Positions 53,745 to 63,182 of a stretch of 64,000 nucleotides of DNA are shown piece by piece. The position numbers and the translations under genes were made by a program. Under the pieces are notes generated by a model. It saw only the letters and a list, made by a program, of their open reading frames with translations. It ran no database searches and was not told where the DNA came from. The stretch is from assembly GCF_016406145.1 (NCBI RefSeq), contig NZ_CP066306.1:1860001-1924000 (forward strand). Direction: 5' to 3'. Source of the DNA: Pseudomonas putida. Its GTDB lineage: Bacteria > Pseudomonadota > Gammaproteobacteria > Pseudomonadales > Pseudomonadaceae. Positions within the stretch are counted from its first letter, which is position 1. Every line of letters begins with the position of its first letter.

Positions 53745-55261
53745 AGAACACCTTCACTCAATCGATGGCCTGGCTGCACACCTGGGGCGGGCTGATCTTC
53801 GGCTGGCTGCTGTTTGCCATCTTCGTCACCGGTACCCTGGCGGTGTTCGACAAAGAGCTGAACCACTGGATGCAGCCGGAAATCCCGACCAGTGAAGTGA
53901 CCCAGGCCGATGCCGCGCGGCGCGCCATTGCCTACCTGCAAACCCATGAGCCGCAGGCCGGCAACTGGGGCGTCAGCCTGCCCACCGATCGTTCGCCCGG
54001 GCTGCGGGTGTCTACCGGTGAGCGGCGCCATGGCGGCGGCGTACAGCTTGACCCGCAGACGGGCGAGGCCATCGAGGTACGCGACAGTGTCGGCGGCAAT
54101 TTCTTTTTCCGCTTCCATTTCACCCTCGACCTGCCGCGCAACTGGGGCATTTTCGTGGTCGGTGCACTGGCGCTGGTGATGCTGGCGGCGCTTGTCACCG
54201 GCATTGTCATCCACAAGAAGATCTTCAAGGAGTTCTTCACTTTCCGGCCGAACAAGGGCCAGCGCTCCTGGCTGGACTTTCACAACGCCAGTGCAGTGCT
54301 GTTGCTGCCATTCCACCTGATGATCACCTACACCGGGCTGGTGATCTTCATGCTCATCTACATTCCTGCAGGTGTCGATGCGCTGTTCGCCGGGGACAAC
54401 CGGGCCTACTTCAAGGCCCAGGGCAACGCCCGCCTGGAGCAGCCAAGGGGCATGGCCAGGCAGCCCGCGGAGCTGGCCGATGTGGTACCGCTGCTAGCCC
54501 AGGCGCAGGCACGCTCGGGGCCCATAGCCGGTTTCAATATCCGCAATCCCAACACTGCCGGGGCACGGATCGAGGTCCGCCCTGAGCTGGGTAATCGCAT
54601 CGCCCTGTCCAAAGGGCAGGCCATGGTATTCGATGGTGTCAGCGGGCAGTTGCTCAGCGATGTGACCGAGTGGCGTGCGGCCCCCTTGACCCAGCGGGTC
54701 ATGGTCGGTCTGCATTTTGCCCAGTTTGGCGGGTACCCGATGCGTTGGTTGTACTTCGTTTGTGGCGTTATCAGCTGCGTGATGATCGCCAGTGGCCTGG
54801 TGCTGTTTTGCGTTAAGCGTGGGCGCAAGTACGCCAGCGCCAGCGCGCAGCTGTCGGCGCGGCGTTGGTACCGGGTAGCCGAGGTGTGCAATGTCGGTTT
54901 CGTTGCCGGTTTGCTGCTGGCCTGTGTCGGCTTGCTGTGGGCCAGCCGCCTGCTGCCGGTCGAGCTGGTACAGCGCGAAGCCTGGGAGGTTCGGGCGTTC
55001 TTTGGTGTATGGCTGCTGGCGCTGTTGTATGCCGGTATCAGGCCTGCGCATCGGGCGTGGGTGGAGCAGTTGGGGCTGACGGCACTGCTGTGCATGGGCC
55101 TTGGGCTGTTCGGTGGGCTGGAGGATGCCTTGCGCCTGGGCGTGGCGGCTTGCGCACTGGTGCTGGGGGTATTGCTTGGTGTGGTGGCGTGGCGTGTGCA
55201 GAACGCCGAGCCGGCGCCGCTTGCACGCAAGGCAGGGCGCAGCGTGGAGGCAGGCGCATGA
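53741..55261 (+). CDS. PepSY-associated TM helix protein (putative ferric-siderophore reductase)
   Basis: This 506-aa inner-membrane protein opens AWLHTWGGLIFGWLLFAIFVTGTLAVFDKEL, the PepSY_TM signature. It has a first periplasmic domain (about 35-140), RSWLDFHNASAVLLLPFHLMITYTG with membrane-embedded His residues, a second periplasmic domain, then GLHFAQFGGYPMRWLYFVCG and four more C-terminal membrane segments. Conserved His pairs suggest heme binding, and related proteins (FoxB, FpvG) reduce iron from siderophores. The start at 53741 is set by the overlap with DUF3649. Confidence 0.85.
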   Translation: MKNTFTQSMAWLHTWGGLIFGWLLFAIFVTGTLAVFDKELNHWMQPEIPTSEVTQADAARRAIAYLQTHEPQAGNWGVSLPTDRSPGLRVSTGERRHGGGVQLDPQTGEAIEVRDSVGGNFFFRFHFTLDLPRNWGIFVVGALALVMLAALVTGIVIHKKIFKEFFTFRPNKGQRSWLDFHNASAVLLLPFHLMITYTGLVIFMLIYIPAGVDALFAGDNRAYFKAQGNARLEQPRGMARQPAELADVVPLLAQAQARSGPIAGFNIRNPNTAGARIEVRPELGNRIALSKGQAMVFDGVSGQLLSDVTEWRAAPLTQRVMVGLHFAQFGGYPMRWLYFVCGVISCVMIASGLVLFCVKRGRKYASASAQLSARRWYRVAEVCNVGFVAGLLLACVGLLWASRLLPVELVQREAWEVRAFFGVWLLALLYAGIRPAHRAWVEQLGLTALLCMGLGLFGGLEDALRLGVAACALVLGVLLGVVAWRVQNAEPAPLARKAGRSVEAGA

Positions 55262-55590
55262 TGACGCTGATCGCGGGCGGCGCGCTGTTCGCCTATGCCG
55301 GTATGCTTGGCCTTTGCCAAGGCCTGGAGCGGCACTACAAGCAGGTATGGCAGCGGGCTTGCCCGCAGTCATTGCGCGTGGTGCTGCGTGGCGCTGGCTG
55401 GCTGGCACTGATGATCAGCCTGCTGCTTTGTGCCCAGGTCTGGGGCTGGGCCATGGCGCCGGTAGCCTGGTTGGCGATGATGTCGCTGGGGGCAATGCTG
55501 CTGGTCGTGCTGTTGCCGTATTGGCCGCGGCTGGCGGTCGGGCTGGCGGGGTTGGTGCCGGTGTGGGGGCTGCTGCAGCTGTTTGCCTGA
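55258..55590 (+). CDS. DUF3325 small inner-membrane protein
   Basis: This 110-aa protein has three to four membrane segments and the DUF3325 pattern (YAGMLGLCQGLERHYKQVW near the start). It overlaps the PepSY gene by 4 bases (ATGA) and is the third member of the DUF3649-PepSY-DUF3325 unit. No catalytic residues are visible. It is likely an accessory to iron-siderophore processing at the inner membrane. Confidence 0.82.
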   Translation: MMTLIAGGALFAYAGMLGLCQGLERHYKQVWQRACPQSLRVVLRGAGWLALMISLLLCAQVWGWAMAPVAWLAMMSLGAMLLVVLLPYWPRLAVGLAGLVPVWGLLQLFA

Positions 55591-55619
55591 GCAGGCCCAT
55601 CGCCGGCAAGCAGGCCTCT

Positions 55620-56240
55620 TTAGCCGGGTTTTTGGTTCAGCACGTCGCGTTGCTCAAGCCAGCGCTCGAAGCTCTGGAATGTTTCAATGGCCGCCTGCAC
55701 GGTGGCGGCCTGCGCTACAGGTGCGGTCGAAGCCTGGCCAAGGCGGTCGAGAAAGCTGCGCCAGTAGTTGCCGGTCCGCGCGCCATACACATCGAAAAAG
55801 CCTGTGCCGCTGGCCGGGTCGAGACCCAGGCGTTCAGACATCGCCTTTTTGAGTACCTGGCCGCCCAGGGTCGAGCCTTCCAGAACGTACATCACACCCA
55901 GCGCACTGGCCTCATCATCTATGCCTGGCAGCGCCTGGCACAGGGGCAGGGCATCGATGTCGGCGGCGCTCAGGTGCAAGGCTTGCAGGTCCAGAGTGAG
56001 AGCCGGTGTCTTGGCCCTCACGGGTTCCTGATAATCGCCCAGCCGGGCTTCGAGAGGGGCGTGGAACCCGTAATAGGCTTGCAGTAGCCGGCTGTAGGCA
56101 GCGGCATCGAAGTTCGCTGCAAAAAATGGCAGGCGTGCTTCGAGCGACTTATGGCAGTCGCGGGTGCCTTCGCGCAGGGCAAGCAGCAAAGTGCTGGGGG
56201 AGGAGGGACTGGCTGGCATTCGGGTCGGCTCTAGTGGCAT
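55620..56240 (-). CDS. Biliverdin-producing heme oxygenase
   Basis: This is a 206-aa helical heme oxygenase. The proximal His lies in GTRDCHKSLEARLPFF near residue 30 and the distal-helix Gly block in MYVLEGSTLGGQVLKK near 127; YGARTGNYWRSFLDRLG is also conserved. It opens heme to biliverdin, CO and iron. The group includes BphO, which makes the phytochrome chromophore, and PigA/HemO for heme iron. No phytochrome gene is next to it, while an iron-uptake set is. Start at 56240 (MPLEPTRM) or 56219 (MPASPSSP); neither has a strong ribosome site. Confidence 0.87.
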   Translation of the reverse strand: MPLEPTRMPASPSSPSTLLLALREGTRDCHKSLEARLPFFAANFDAAAYSRLLQAYYGFHAPLEARLGDYQEPVRAKTPALTLDLQALHLSAADIDALPLCQALPGIDDEASALGVMYVLEGSTLGGQVLKKAMSERLGLDPASGTGFFDVYGARTGNYWRSFLDRLGQASTAPVAQAATVQAAIETFQSFERWLEQRDVLNQKPG

Positions 56241-56360
56241 TTCGCCTAATTTGGACTGACCATCGTAACGTAGTGTTCCTCCTGGGCTGCGACATTGTTG
56301 CGGAAAAAATAATCTCGGCGTGCTAAACCAGTCGGCCGTCCCCCGCAAAGAAGCCGCCTG

Positions 56361-56900
56361 GTGAAAGCCGTACACCTGACCTTGATCTGTCATGCCCTGA
56401 CCACGGCCCAGAAGACCGGGCGCTTGCACCGCCCTGACGACGGCATCTTGCCGCTGCACGCCCAGCCGTTCGCCGTGGCGCCTGAAACGCGCATGCTGAC
56501 CGCGCCGGAGCGGCGTGCGAGGGCAACGGCGGCAGGGTTTTCGATGCCGGTGCAGGTCGAGCCAGCGTTGGCCGATTGCGACCTGGGGTGCTGGCACGGG
56601 CTGGCATTGAAGCAATTGCAGGCTGAGCAACCGCAGGCGCTGGCGTTGTGGCTGGACGACCCGCACAGTACGCCACATGGTGGTGAGTCGTTTGCCGAGC
56701 TGTGCCAGCGCATGGCGGGGTGGCTGGCGGCATTCGATAAACCGGGCGAGTGGGTGGCGGTGACGCATCCCATGGTCATTCGTGCGGTGCTGGTGCAGGT
56801 GCTTGGTTGCCCCCTGGCTGCTCATCGGCAGATTGATGTGCTGCCTTTGTCATGTGTGCAGTTGAGCTTTACCGGGCGATGGCGCTTGCGGCTCGGGTGA
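56361..56900 (+). CDS. Histidine phosphatase superfamily protein, RHG motif altered
   Basis: The 179-aa product has the branch 1 histidine phosphatase layout: LICHALTTAQKTGR at the start, ALADCDLGCWHGL, GGESFAELCQRMAGWL and a second catalytic His in VAVTHPMVIRAVL. The catalytic RHG is replaced by CHA, so the first Arg of the phosphate pocket is missing while the His remains. It may be weakly active or non-catalytic. The start is GTG at 56361. It is divergent from the heme oxygenase by 120 bases and convergent with the TSUP gene. Confidence 0.75.
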   Translation: MKAVHLTLICHALTTAQKTGRLHRPDDGILPLHAQPFAVAPETRMLTAPERRARATAAGFSMPVQVEPALADCDLGCWHGLALKQLQAEQPQALALWLDDPHSTPHGGESFAELCQRMAGWLAAFDKPGEWVAVTHPMVIRAVLVQVLGCPLAAHRQIDVLPLSCVQLSFTGRWRLRLG

Positions 56901-56957
56901 GGTATGGCTTGTGATGGCGTTAGGGCCGGCCAACCCGTCTCACGCCAAACCCTTCCC

Positions 56958-57743
56958 TCAAAACGCCAGCTTGTACCCGATCAGCAACAGCATCCCCGCC
57001 AGGCAGGGCCGCAGCACGCGGTCGGAGATCCGCCCGGTGAGGTGGCTGCCCAGATAGATGCCGGGCAACGAGCCGAGCAGCAGGTAACCCAGCAGCGACC
57101 AGTCCATGTTGCCCATGCCGGCGTGGCCCAGGCCTGCGACCAGGGTCAACGGCACCGCGTGGGCAATCTCGGTGCCCACCAGGCGCCGGGTGACCAGGAA
57201 CGGGTAGAGCAGGAACAGCGCCACGGTCCCCAAGGCACCGGCACCGATCGAAGTGAGGGTGACCATGACACCCAGCACCACGCCGGTGAGTACGGTAAGG
57301 ATGTTTAGGCTACGGTCGCTGAGTTGGTAATGGTCACCGGCATGGCGGTTGGCGAACGCTTGCAGCCGCGACTTGAACAGGATTGCCAGTGCAGTGAGGA
57401 TCAATACTACCGCCAGGCCCTGCTTGATGATGCCATTGAGCGCCGAGGTGTCGGTGTGCAGGGTGCTCAGGAACCACAGGGTCAGCGCTGCTGCCGGGAC
57501 GCTGCCCAGGCTGAGCAGGCCGGTGATTCTCCAGTCGATGTTCTTGTTGCGGCTGTGCACCCACACGCCACTGGCCTTGGTGATGGCGGCATAGAGCAGG
57601 TCGGTGCCCACAGCGGTGGCCGGGCTGATGCCAAACCAAAGCAGAATCGGCGTCATCAGCGAACCGCCACCGACGCCGGTCATGCCGACGATGAACCCCA
57701 CAACCAGCCCGGCTATGGTGAAACCGAAAGAACCTACATCCAT
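56958..57743 (-). CDS. TSUP (TauE/SafE) family anion permease
   Basis: This 261-aa inner-membrane protein has about eight segments. The two repeats are visible: GFIVGMTGVGGGSLMTPILL with AVGTDLLYAAITKASG, and GVMVTLTSIGAGALGTVALFLL with GTEIAHAVPLTLVAGLGH. The family exports sulfite, sulfoacetate or other organic sulfur anions. No sulfur gene is adjacent, so the substrate is unknown. It is a single-gene unit starting at ATG 57743. Confidence 0.88.
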   Translation of the reverse strand: MDVGSFGFTIAGLVVGFIVGMTGVGGGSLMTPILLWFGISPATAVGTDLLYAAITKASGVWVHSRNKNIDWRITGLLSLGSVPAAALTLWFLSTLHTDTSALNGIIKQGLAVVLILTALAILFKSRLQAFANRHAGDHYQLSDRSLNILTVLTGVVLGVMVTLTSIGAGALGTVALFLLYPFLVTRRLVGTEIAHAVPLTLVAGLGHAGMGNMDWSLLGYLLLGSLPGIYLGSHLTGRISDRVLRPCLAGMLLLIGYKLAF

Positions 57744-57904
57744 ACGCTACTCGACTGCCCAGCTTTGCCCGTGATCGGATGGGTGCCAGCATATAGGTAG
57801 TTTATATAGCCAAATAGACTTGTTCGTTATTAGGTTATAACTGTCTGGGGTTCAGCGCCGGCACGCTCGCTACCTGCAGAAGGCGAGCGTGCCGGTGCAT
57901 TACC

Positions 57905-59785
57905 TCAGATGCGGAAGCTGCCCACCAGTTGCTTCAAACGCCCAGCCTGCTGCGCCAGCGCATCGCAATGTTGCAGCGTCTGGTTGAGGTTCTCTACCCC
58001 TTGCTGGTTGAGCGCATTGATCTGGGTGATGTCCAGGTTCAGGCTCTCGACCACGGCGGTCTGCTCTTCGGTAGCGGTGGCCACCGACTGGTTCATGCCG
58101 TCGATCTCGCCGATGCGCTGGGTCACGCTGGCCAGGCGTACGCCGGCCTGGTTGGCGACCTGCACGGTCTGTTCGCTGGACACCTGGCTGGTGTTCATGG
58201 TGTGCACCGCCTCGCGTGAGCCGACCTGCAGGCTGGTGATCATGCGGTGGATCTCTTCCGCCGATTCCTGGGTGCGGTGCGCCAGGTTGCGAACCTCGTC
58301 GGCCACCACGGCAAACCCGCGCCCGGCTTCACCCGCACGGGCCGCTTCGATCGCGGCGTTGAGCGCCAGCAGGTTGGTCTGCTGGGAGATGCCCTTGATC
58401 ACGTCGAGGATCTTGCCGATTTCGTCGGTGCTGGCATTGAGCGTTTCGATCTGTTCGCAGGATTCGCTGATGCGCTGCGACAGGGCGGTCATGGCGTTGA
58501 TCGCTTCTTCCACCACTTCGCGCCCGCCATTGGCCTGCTCGCTGGCGCCGCTGGCGTGCTGCGAAGCGTCGGCAGCGTTGCGTGCGATTTCCTGAGTGGC
58601 GGCACCCAGTTGGTTGATGGCCGCAGCGACACTGTTGGTGCGCATGCTCTGCTCTTCGGAACCGATGATCGAGGCATTGGAGGCATTGACCACCTTTTCC
58701 GACAGGTCGTGCACCAGCCGCGTGGCCGACGACACTTCGCTGATCGAGGTGTGAATGCGTTCTACAAAGTGGTTGAACGAGGTGGCCAGTTCGCCGAACT
58801 CGTCCTTGCGCTGCACGTCCAGGCGGCGGGTCAGGTCGCCTTCACCTTCGGCGATGTCGCGCATGGCGCGGCCCATGGTGGTCAGCGGTCGCATCAGCAC
58901 CGGGATCAGCAAGCCTAGCAGCCCGGCGATGGCCGCCACGGCAATGACCATGGCGATGATCGCCGAGGTGCGGAACTGGCCCAATGCGGCATAGGCCTTG
59001 TCCTTGTCGATCGACAGGCCGATATACCACTGGGCAGACGGCAAGCCCGCCACCGGGGCAAAGGAGATCAACCGCTGCTGGCCATCGAGGGTGACATCCT
59101 GCATGTCAGCCGCCACGCGCAGGCCGGAGCCTGGGTAGATGTCCTTGAGGTTCTTCATCACCTGGTCTTTGTCGGGGCTGACGATCACCTGGCCGCTGCT
59201 GTCGGCGAGGAAGGCGTGGCCGATGCCGCCGAAGTCGACCGAATTGATGATCTGCACCAAGGTATCGAGGGTCAGGTCGCCACCGACCACTCCGAGCATT
59301 TCGCCGTCACGCTTTACCGGCGTGGCGATGGTCACCATCAGGCCACCGACGGCGCCTTGGTAAGGGGCGGTGAGCACGGTCTGCCCGGCGTTTGCGGCGG
59401 CGCCGTACCATGGGCGCTGGCGTGGGTCGTAACCGGCCGGCATCTGGGCATTGGGGCGCTGGGTGAACACACCATTGGCCTGGCCCAGGTAGGTGAACAG
59501 GAAATTTTGCGTGTAGGAAGGCTGCTCGATCAGCCCGGCCAGGGTATCGCCCGCCCCTTGTTCAGCAATGTCCTGGGCCAGGTTCTCAAGCACCAGGATG
59601 CGCCCGCTCATCCAGTTCTGCACGCTGCTGGCAGTCAGCGCACCGGACTGTTGCACCGATGACTCGATGTTCTGGGCGATGGTCTTGCGTTGCAGGTAAT
59701 CGTTGTAGAGCGTGAACAGGGCAAAAGCCAGTACCACCACCCCGCACGCGCTGAGGAGGATTTTGTGGCGAAATTTCAGGTTCAT
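57905..59785 (-). CDS. mcpA: Methyl-accepting chemotaxis protein, amino-acid-type dCache sensor (McpA-like)
   Basis: This 626-aa chemoreceptor has TM1 at about residues 9-29, a periplasmic dCache domain (about 30-275) with [23 protein letters not shown] and GGDLTLDTL, and TM2 near 280-300. HAMP and a signalling domain with the hairpin tip EIHRM..., [20 protein letters not shown] and [24 protein letters not shown] core follow. The RxRPWY...Y...D pattern is the amino-acid-binding motif of dCache_1AA sensors, so attraction to amino acids is likely. The start at 59785 ([13 protein letters not shown]) precedes TM1; the longer reading runs into the LysR gene. Confidence 0.87.
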   Translation of the reverse strand: MNLKFRHKILLSACGVVVLAFALFTLYNDYLQRKTIAQNIESSVQQSGALTASSVQNWMSGRILVLENLAQDIAEQGAGDTLAGLIEQPSYTQNFLFTYLGQANGVFTQRPNAQMPAGYDPRQRPWYGAAANAGQTVLTAPYQGAVGGLMVTIATPVKRDGEMLGVVGGDLTLDTLVQIINSVDFGGIGHAFLADSSGQVIVSPDKDQVMKNLKDIYPGSGLRVAADMQDVTLDGQQRLISFAPVAGLPSAQWYIGLSIDKDKAYAALGQFRTSAIIAMVIAVAAIAGLLGLLIPVLMRPLTTMGRAMRDIAEGEGDLTRRLDVQRKDEFGELATSFNHFVERIHTSISEVSSATRLVHDLSEKVVNASNASIIGSEEQSMRTNSVAAAINQLGAATQEIARNAADASQHASGASEQANGGREVVEEAINAMTALSQRISESCEQIETLNASTDEIGKILDVIKGISQQTNLLALNAAIEAARAGEAGRGFAVVADEVRNLAHRTQESAEEIHRMITSLQVGSREAVHTMNTSQVSSEQTVQVANQAGVRLASVTQRIGEIDGMNQSVATATEEQTAVVESLNLDITQINALNQQGVENLNQTLQHCDALAQQAGRLKQLVGSFRI

Positions 59786-59925
59786 GTTTCGAGACCTTGA
59801 GCCATGGAGGGGAGGGCACTGCGCGCTTGTGGCGCGATGGGCCTGTCCACTCTGATATCGGCAAATCTCATAAAAAATTGAAGCACTTACGTCATCAGGC
59901 TGAGGCGATTTCGACGGACGGTGCG

Positions 59926-60804
59926 CTAGCAGTTGGCTAGCTGTTCGATCAGCAGACGCGCCGCTTGGCGTAGCGGTTGCTGCCTGCGCCAGAAGGCATG
60001 AATCGGCAACTGAAGTTCGTTGCGGGTATTGCCAAAACGCAGACGTACCAGGCGCCCGGCAGCGATCAGTGGCGCCACTCTGGCCAAGGGCAAATCGCCC
60101 CAGCCAAGGCCTGCTTCGACCATTTGCACGGCGAAGTCGAAACTGTCGGTGGACCAGTGCGTGGCGCCGATCAGCGCGCGCGGGTCGGCCAGGGGCAGGT
60201 CGCGGCTGCGCACCAGGATCTGGCGCACGTTGATCAGGTCTTCCAGATAGCGGATGCGCCCGTCGCGCAGTGCCGGGTGCGCCGGTGACAGGGTGGCAAC
60301 CAGCGATTCTGTACCAATGTGCTGAAACCCCCGGCGGGCATCGACGTGCAGGCCGGCGAAGGCCAGGCACAGGTCGGCACGGCCGCTGTCGAGCAACTGC
60401 AATGCGTCTTCCTGCGGGGCGCTGAGCAGTTGGATGTCCAGCAGCGGGTAGCGCTCGCCCAGGCTGGCGATGGCGGCAAACAGCGGGCGCTGATCGATGT
60501 CCGGGACCACGGCGAGGGTCAGGCTGCTTTCCAGCCCTTGCGACAACTCCAGTGCGTGCACCTGCAATAGCCCCAGTTGCTCGGCGATCAGCCTGGCGTG
60601 TGGCTCTAGCGCCAAAGCCTGGGCGGTAGGGCGAACCTCGCGCGGGCCGCGTTCGAACAAGGCGTAGCCAAGTTCGGCTTCAAGGTTGCCGATGGCCATG
60701 CTGACGGCGGAAGGTACCCGGCCAAGGGTGCGTGCCGCAGCGGAAAACGAACCCCGGTCGAGCACGGCGAGGAACAGCTGGATGTTGTCACTGGAAAAGT
60801 TCAT
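59926..60804 (-). CDS. LysR-family transcriptional regulator
   Basis: This 292-aa protein has the helix-turn-helix [32 protein letters not shown] and a LysR effector domain ([38 protein letters not shown]). It is divergent from the PACE efflux gene at 60906 across a 101-base gap, an arrangement in which such regulators usually activate the efflux gene in response to its substrate. The interval would hold both promoters. No clear palindrome was singled out. Confidence 0.9.
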   Translation of the reverse strand: MNFSSDNIQLFLAVLDRGSFSAAARTLGRVPSAVSMAIGNLEAELGYALFERGPREVRPTAQALALEPHARLIAEQLGLLQVHALELSQGLESSLTLAVVPDIDQRPLFAAIASLGERYPLLDIQLLSAPQEDALQLLDSGRADLCLAFAGLHVDARRGFQHIGTESLVATLSPAHPALRDGRIRYLEDLINVRQILVRSRDLPLADPRALIGATHWSTDSFDFAVQMVEAGLGWGDLPLARVAPLIAAGRLVRLRFGNTRNELQLPIHAFWRRQQPLRQAARLLIEQLANC

Positions 60805-60905
60805 GTCGGCCTCCTGTCAGTGAATCTGAAAGCTACCGACTTTGTCTGTCAATAAATTTGAAGCATTCTCGCGCCCTTCGCTTGATTCCACATGAGGTAA
60901 ACCCG

Positions 60906-61334
60906 GTGCAGGGACTGAAACGCAAACTGGTCTACGTGACTTTCTACGAGCTGATTGGCTTGTGCATGTCGACGCTGGGGCTGGCTTATTTGTCCGATAC
61001 CCAGGCTTCGCATACTGGGCCGCTGGCGGTGATGATCACCACCATCGCCATGCTCTGGAACCTGATTTACAACAGCCTGTTCGAGTATTGGGAGAGCCGC
61101 CAGGCCAAGCGCGGCCGCAGCGTGGCGCGGCGGGTGGTGCATGCTGTCGGTTTCCAGCTGACCCTGGTTGTGTACCTGATCCCGCTGATTGCCTGGTGGC
61201 TGGGGATGAGCCTGGTCGAGGCGTTCCTGGTGGACCTTGCCTTTATCATCCTGGTGCCTTGCTACACCTTTGCCTACAACTGGGCGTTTGACCGGATATT
61301 CGGGTTGCCGGCATCGGCCATGGCCACCGCCTGA
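60906..61334 (+). CDS. PACE-family multidrug/biocide efflux transporter (AceI-like)
   Basis: This 142-aa inner-membrane protein has four membrane segments in two tandem bacterial transmembrane pair domains: KRKLVYVTFYELIGLCMSTL...MLWNLIYNSLFEYWE and ARRVVHAVGFQLTLVVYLIPL...YTFAYNWAFDRIF. The Glu in FYELIG (about residue 15), essential in AceI for chlorhexidine export, is present, as is the YNxxFD/E signature twice. The start is GTG at 60906 with GAGG 9 bases upstream. A much longer frame upstream is antisense to the LysR gene. Substrates are likely short-chain diamines or biocides. Confidence 0.9.
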   Translation: MQGLKRKLVYVTFYELIGLCMSTLGLAYLSDTQASHTGPLAVMITTIAMLWNLIYNSLFEYWESRQAKRGRSVARRVVHAVGFQLTLVVYLIPLIAWWLGMSLVEAFLVDLAFIILVPCYTFAYNWAFDRIFGLPASAMATA

Positions 61335-61348
61335 GGGTGTCGGTACCG

Positions 61349-62410
61349 CTATGGCGGCAGGCGAATCAACAAGGGTTCCTGCCGCGCAGGTTGTTCCGGT
61401 TGCACTGCCTGGTCCACTGGCCGCGGCGCACTGGCCAGCAAACTGTCCTCGACCTGCCCTGACAGGTAGTACACCCCCGCCATGGCGCCGCTCTGGCGGT
61501 TCTCCATCAATTCTTGCCATTCCTGATTGAGCGCCACGTTGAGGATCACCCGCAATTGCTCGACCATCTCCGGGTGATCGCGATCATGAGTGATCATGCC
61601 GTAGCCTGCCGCCGCCACCGAGATCATTGCCCCGGCCACCTTGCCTACCGCACTGGCCACTGCGCTGGCAATGCCGCGAGGGGCCAGGGTGGCGCCAAGC
61701 TTCTCGCTGGCGCGGGTGGCCACCGACGACAGGCCTACGTCGGTCTGCCCGGGGCCCTTGGCCGCTTGCCGGTGCAGGTGGTCGCGCAGGGCGAGCCAGG
61801 CGGGTTGCTGATCGAGCGGCTTGGCTTTAAGCAATTGATAGAGGCTGGCGTTGCGCGCCGGCGGCGGCCCCAGGGCAATGGCAGGGACCCGGTTCAGGCG
61901 CTGGCTGAGCTGATCGGGCGGGGCGTTGTAGCGCTGGATGATGGCCGGCAGTTGCTGGCCGAACAGTTGCAGGTACAACTCGCAGGCCCGGTCGCGGATG
62001 ACTTCGGGGTTGATCTGCTCGGCCACCGGCTCGATCACGCGGTTCTGGTACTGCTCCTGCAGGTACAGGGCCAGGCGTTTTTCCGCAGGCTCGCGGCCCT
62101 CACCGCTGTTGAGCTTGTACCAGGCGACCTTGAGGGTCAGCCATTGCTGGGTCCAGTAACCGGTGAACCAGGGAATGAAGTCGCTTTCGGTACGTTGCTG
62201 TACCTGTTCTTTCCATACCCGCATCGAGCGCCGCGCATAGTCGTTGGCTGAGCCTGCGGCGCCTACCGACGCATCGATCAGTTCCTGGTCGATGCGTTGC
62301 CAGGCAGCGGGGGTCAGCACGGCGGGCGGCGGCGGGGCAGGCGGGCGCTTGCCGGCGCAGCCGCCGAGGGCCAGCAGAAGGCAGAGCAGCACGAGGATGC
62401 GTGGGTTCAC
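61349..62410 (-). CDS. Lipoprotein of unknown function
   Basis: The 353-aa protein has a lipoprotein signal with lipobox LGGCAGK (Cys18), a Pro-rich linker (PPAPPPP) and a mostly helical body. A hydrophobic Gly/Ala segment near residues 245-275 (IASAVASAVGKVAGAMISVAAAGYGMI) could enter a membrane. The residue after Cys is Ala, so outer-membrane sorting is expected. The C-terminus ends in a flexible Gln/Pro tail. I do not recognise the family. It ends 14 bases after the PACE gene in convergent orientation and appears to be a single-gene unit. Confidence 0.75.
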   Translation of the reverse strand: MNPRILVLLCLLLALGGCAGKRPPAPPPPAVLTPAAWQRIDQELIDASVGAAGSANDYARRSMRVWKEQVQQRTESDFIPWFTGYWTQQWLTLKVAWYKLNSGEGREPAEKRLALYLQEQYQNRVIEPVAEQINPEVIRDRACELYLQLFGQQLPAIIQRYNAPPDQLSQRLNRVPAIALGPPPARNASLYQLLKAKPLDQQPAWLALRDHLHRQAAKGPGQTDVGLSSVATRASEKLGATLAPRGIASAVASAVGKVAGAMISVAAAGYGMITHDRDHPEMVEQLRVILNVALNQEWQELMENRQSGAMAGVYYLSGQVEDSLLASAPRPVDQAVQPEQPARQEPLLIRLPP

Positions 62411-62485
62411 ACGACCGCCTCCCGGGTTTCGAGGCTGGGTGGTTAACCGAGTATAGGGCCGGTGATCGGCTGCGCATGCGCCCTG

Positions 62486-63166
62486 TCAGGCGAGGTCGAG
62501 TTTTTCTTCCAGGCGGTCCAGGTGCTCGTCCATCAGAGCAAGCGCCGCTGCCGCGTCACCAGCCTCCACGGCATCGATGATCGCCGCGTGCTCTTGCCAG
62601 GCACAGTGGTCGCAGCAGGGTGATTCATAGCGGGCGATGATCAGTGAGGTCATCGGCACCAGGCCATTGAGAAAACGTGCCAGCGGTGCATTGGCGGCCA
62701 CCTGGGCAAGCTTGAGGTGGAACTCGCCGCCCAGGCGGATCGCCGCGCAACGTTCGCCACGCTCGTGGTGCTGTCGCTCGCGCTCCACCAGCGAACGCAA
62801 TTGGCGGATCTGCGCCGGCCGCGCGCGTTGCGCTGCCAGGCTGATCAGGGTGGTTTCGGCCAGGCGCCGGGCGCTGAGTACCTGGCGCGCCTGTTGTGGA
62901 TCAGGGGCGGCCAGGTGCGCGGTGTGGCTGGGGCGCTGGACCACCACTTGCTGGTCCGAGAGGCGCCCGAGTACCCGGCGGATCACCGTGCGGCTGACGC
63001 CGAAGGCGTTGCCCAGTGCCTGCTCGGGCAGCAGGCTGCCGGGCGGCAAGCGCTGCTCGAGAATGGCGTCGAACAGGCGAGGGTAGATCTGCTCGGCCGA
63101 CAAGCGGGTTTCGCCGGCGGCGAGCAGGGCAGGCAGGTGGGGGGCGGCGTGGGCGCAGGCGGTCAT
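62486..63166 (-). CDS. GntR-family (FCD) transcriptional regulator
   Basis: This 226-aa protein has a winged helix (LFDAILEQRLPPGSLLPEQALGNAFGVSRTVIRRVL, about residues 30-75) and an FCD domain with metal-ligand His residues (GGEFHLKLA, WQEHAAIIDAV). A Cys pair (PCCDHCAWQ) is unusual near the end. The start at 63166 (MTACAHAAPH) has AGGAGA upstream. It begins 16 bases after the other GntR gene, so the two are co-transcribed, which is uncommon for repressors of one pathway. Confidence 0.88.
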   Translation of the reverse strand: MTACAHAAPHLPALLAAGETRLSAEQIYPRLFDAILEQRLPPGSLLPEQALGNAFGVSRTVIRRVLGRLSDQQVVVQRPSHTAHLAAPDPQQARQVLSARRLAETTLISLAAQRARPAQIRQLRSLVERERQHHERGERCAAIRLGGEFHLKLAQVAANAPLARFLNGLVPMTSLIIARYESPCCDHCAWQEHAAIIDAVEAGDAAAALALMDEHLDRLEEKLDLA

Positions 63167-63182
63167 GGTCGATCTCCTGGGG

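Noticed and set aside
56281..56360. Riboswitch-like leader before the histidine phosphatase gene
   Set aside because: No conserved cobalamin or other riboswitch core could be recognised by eye, and the leader is short.
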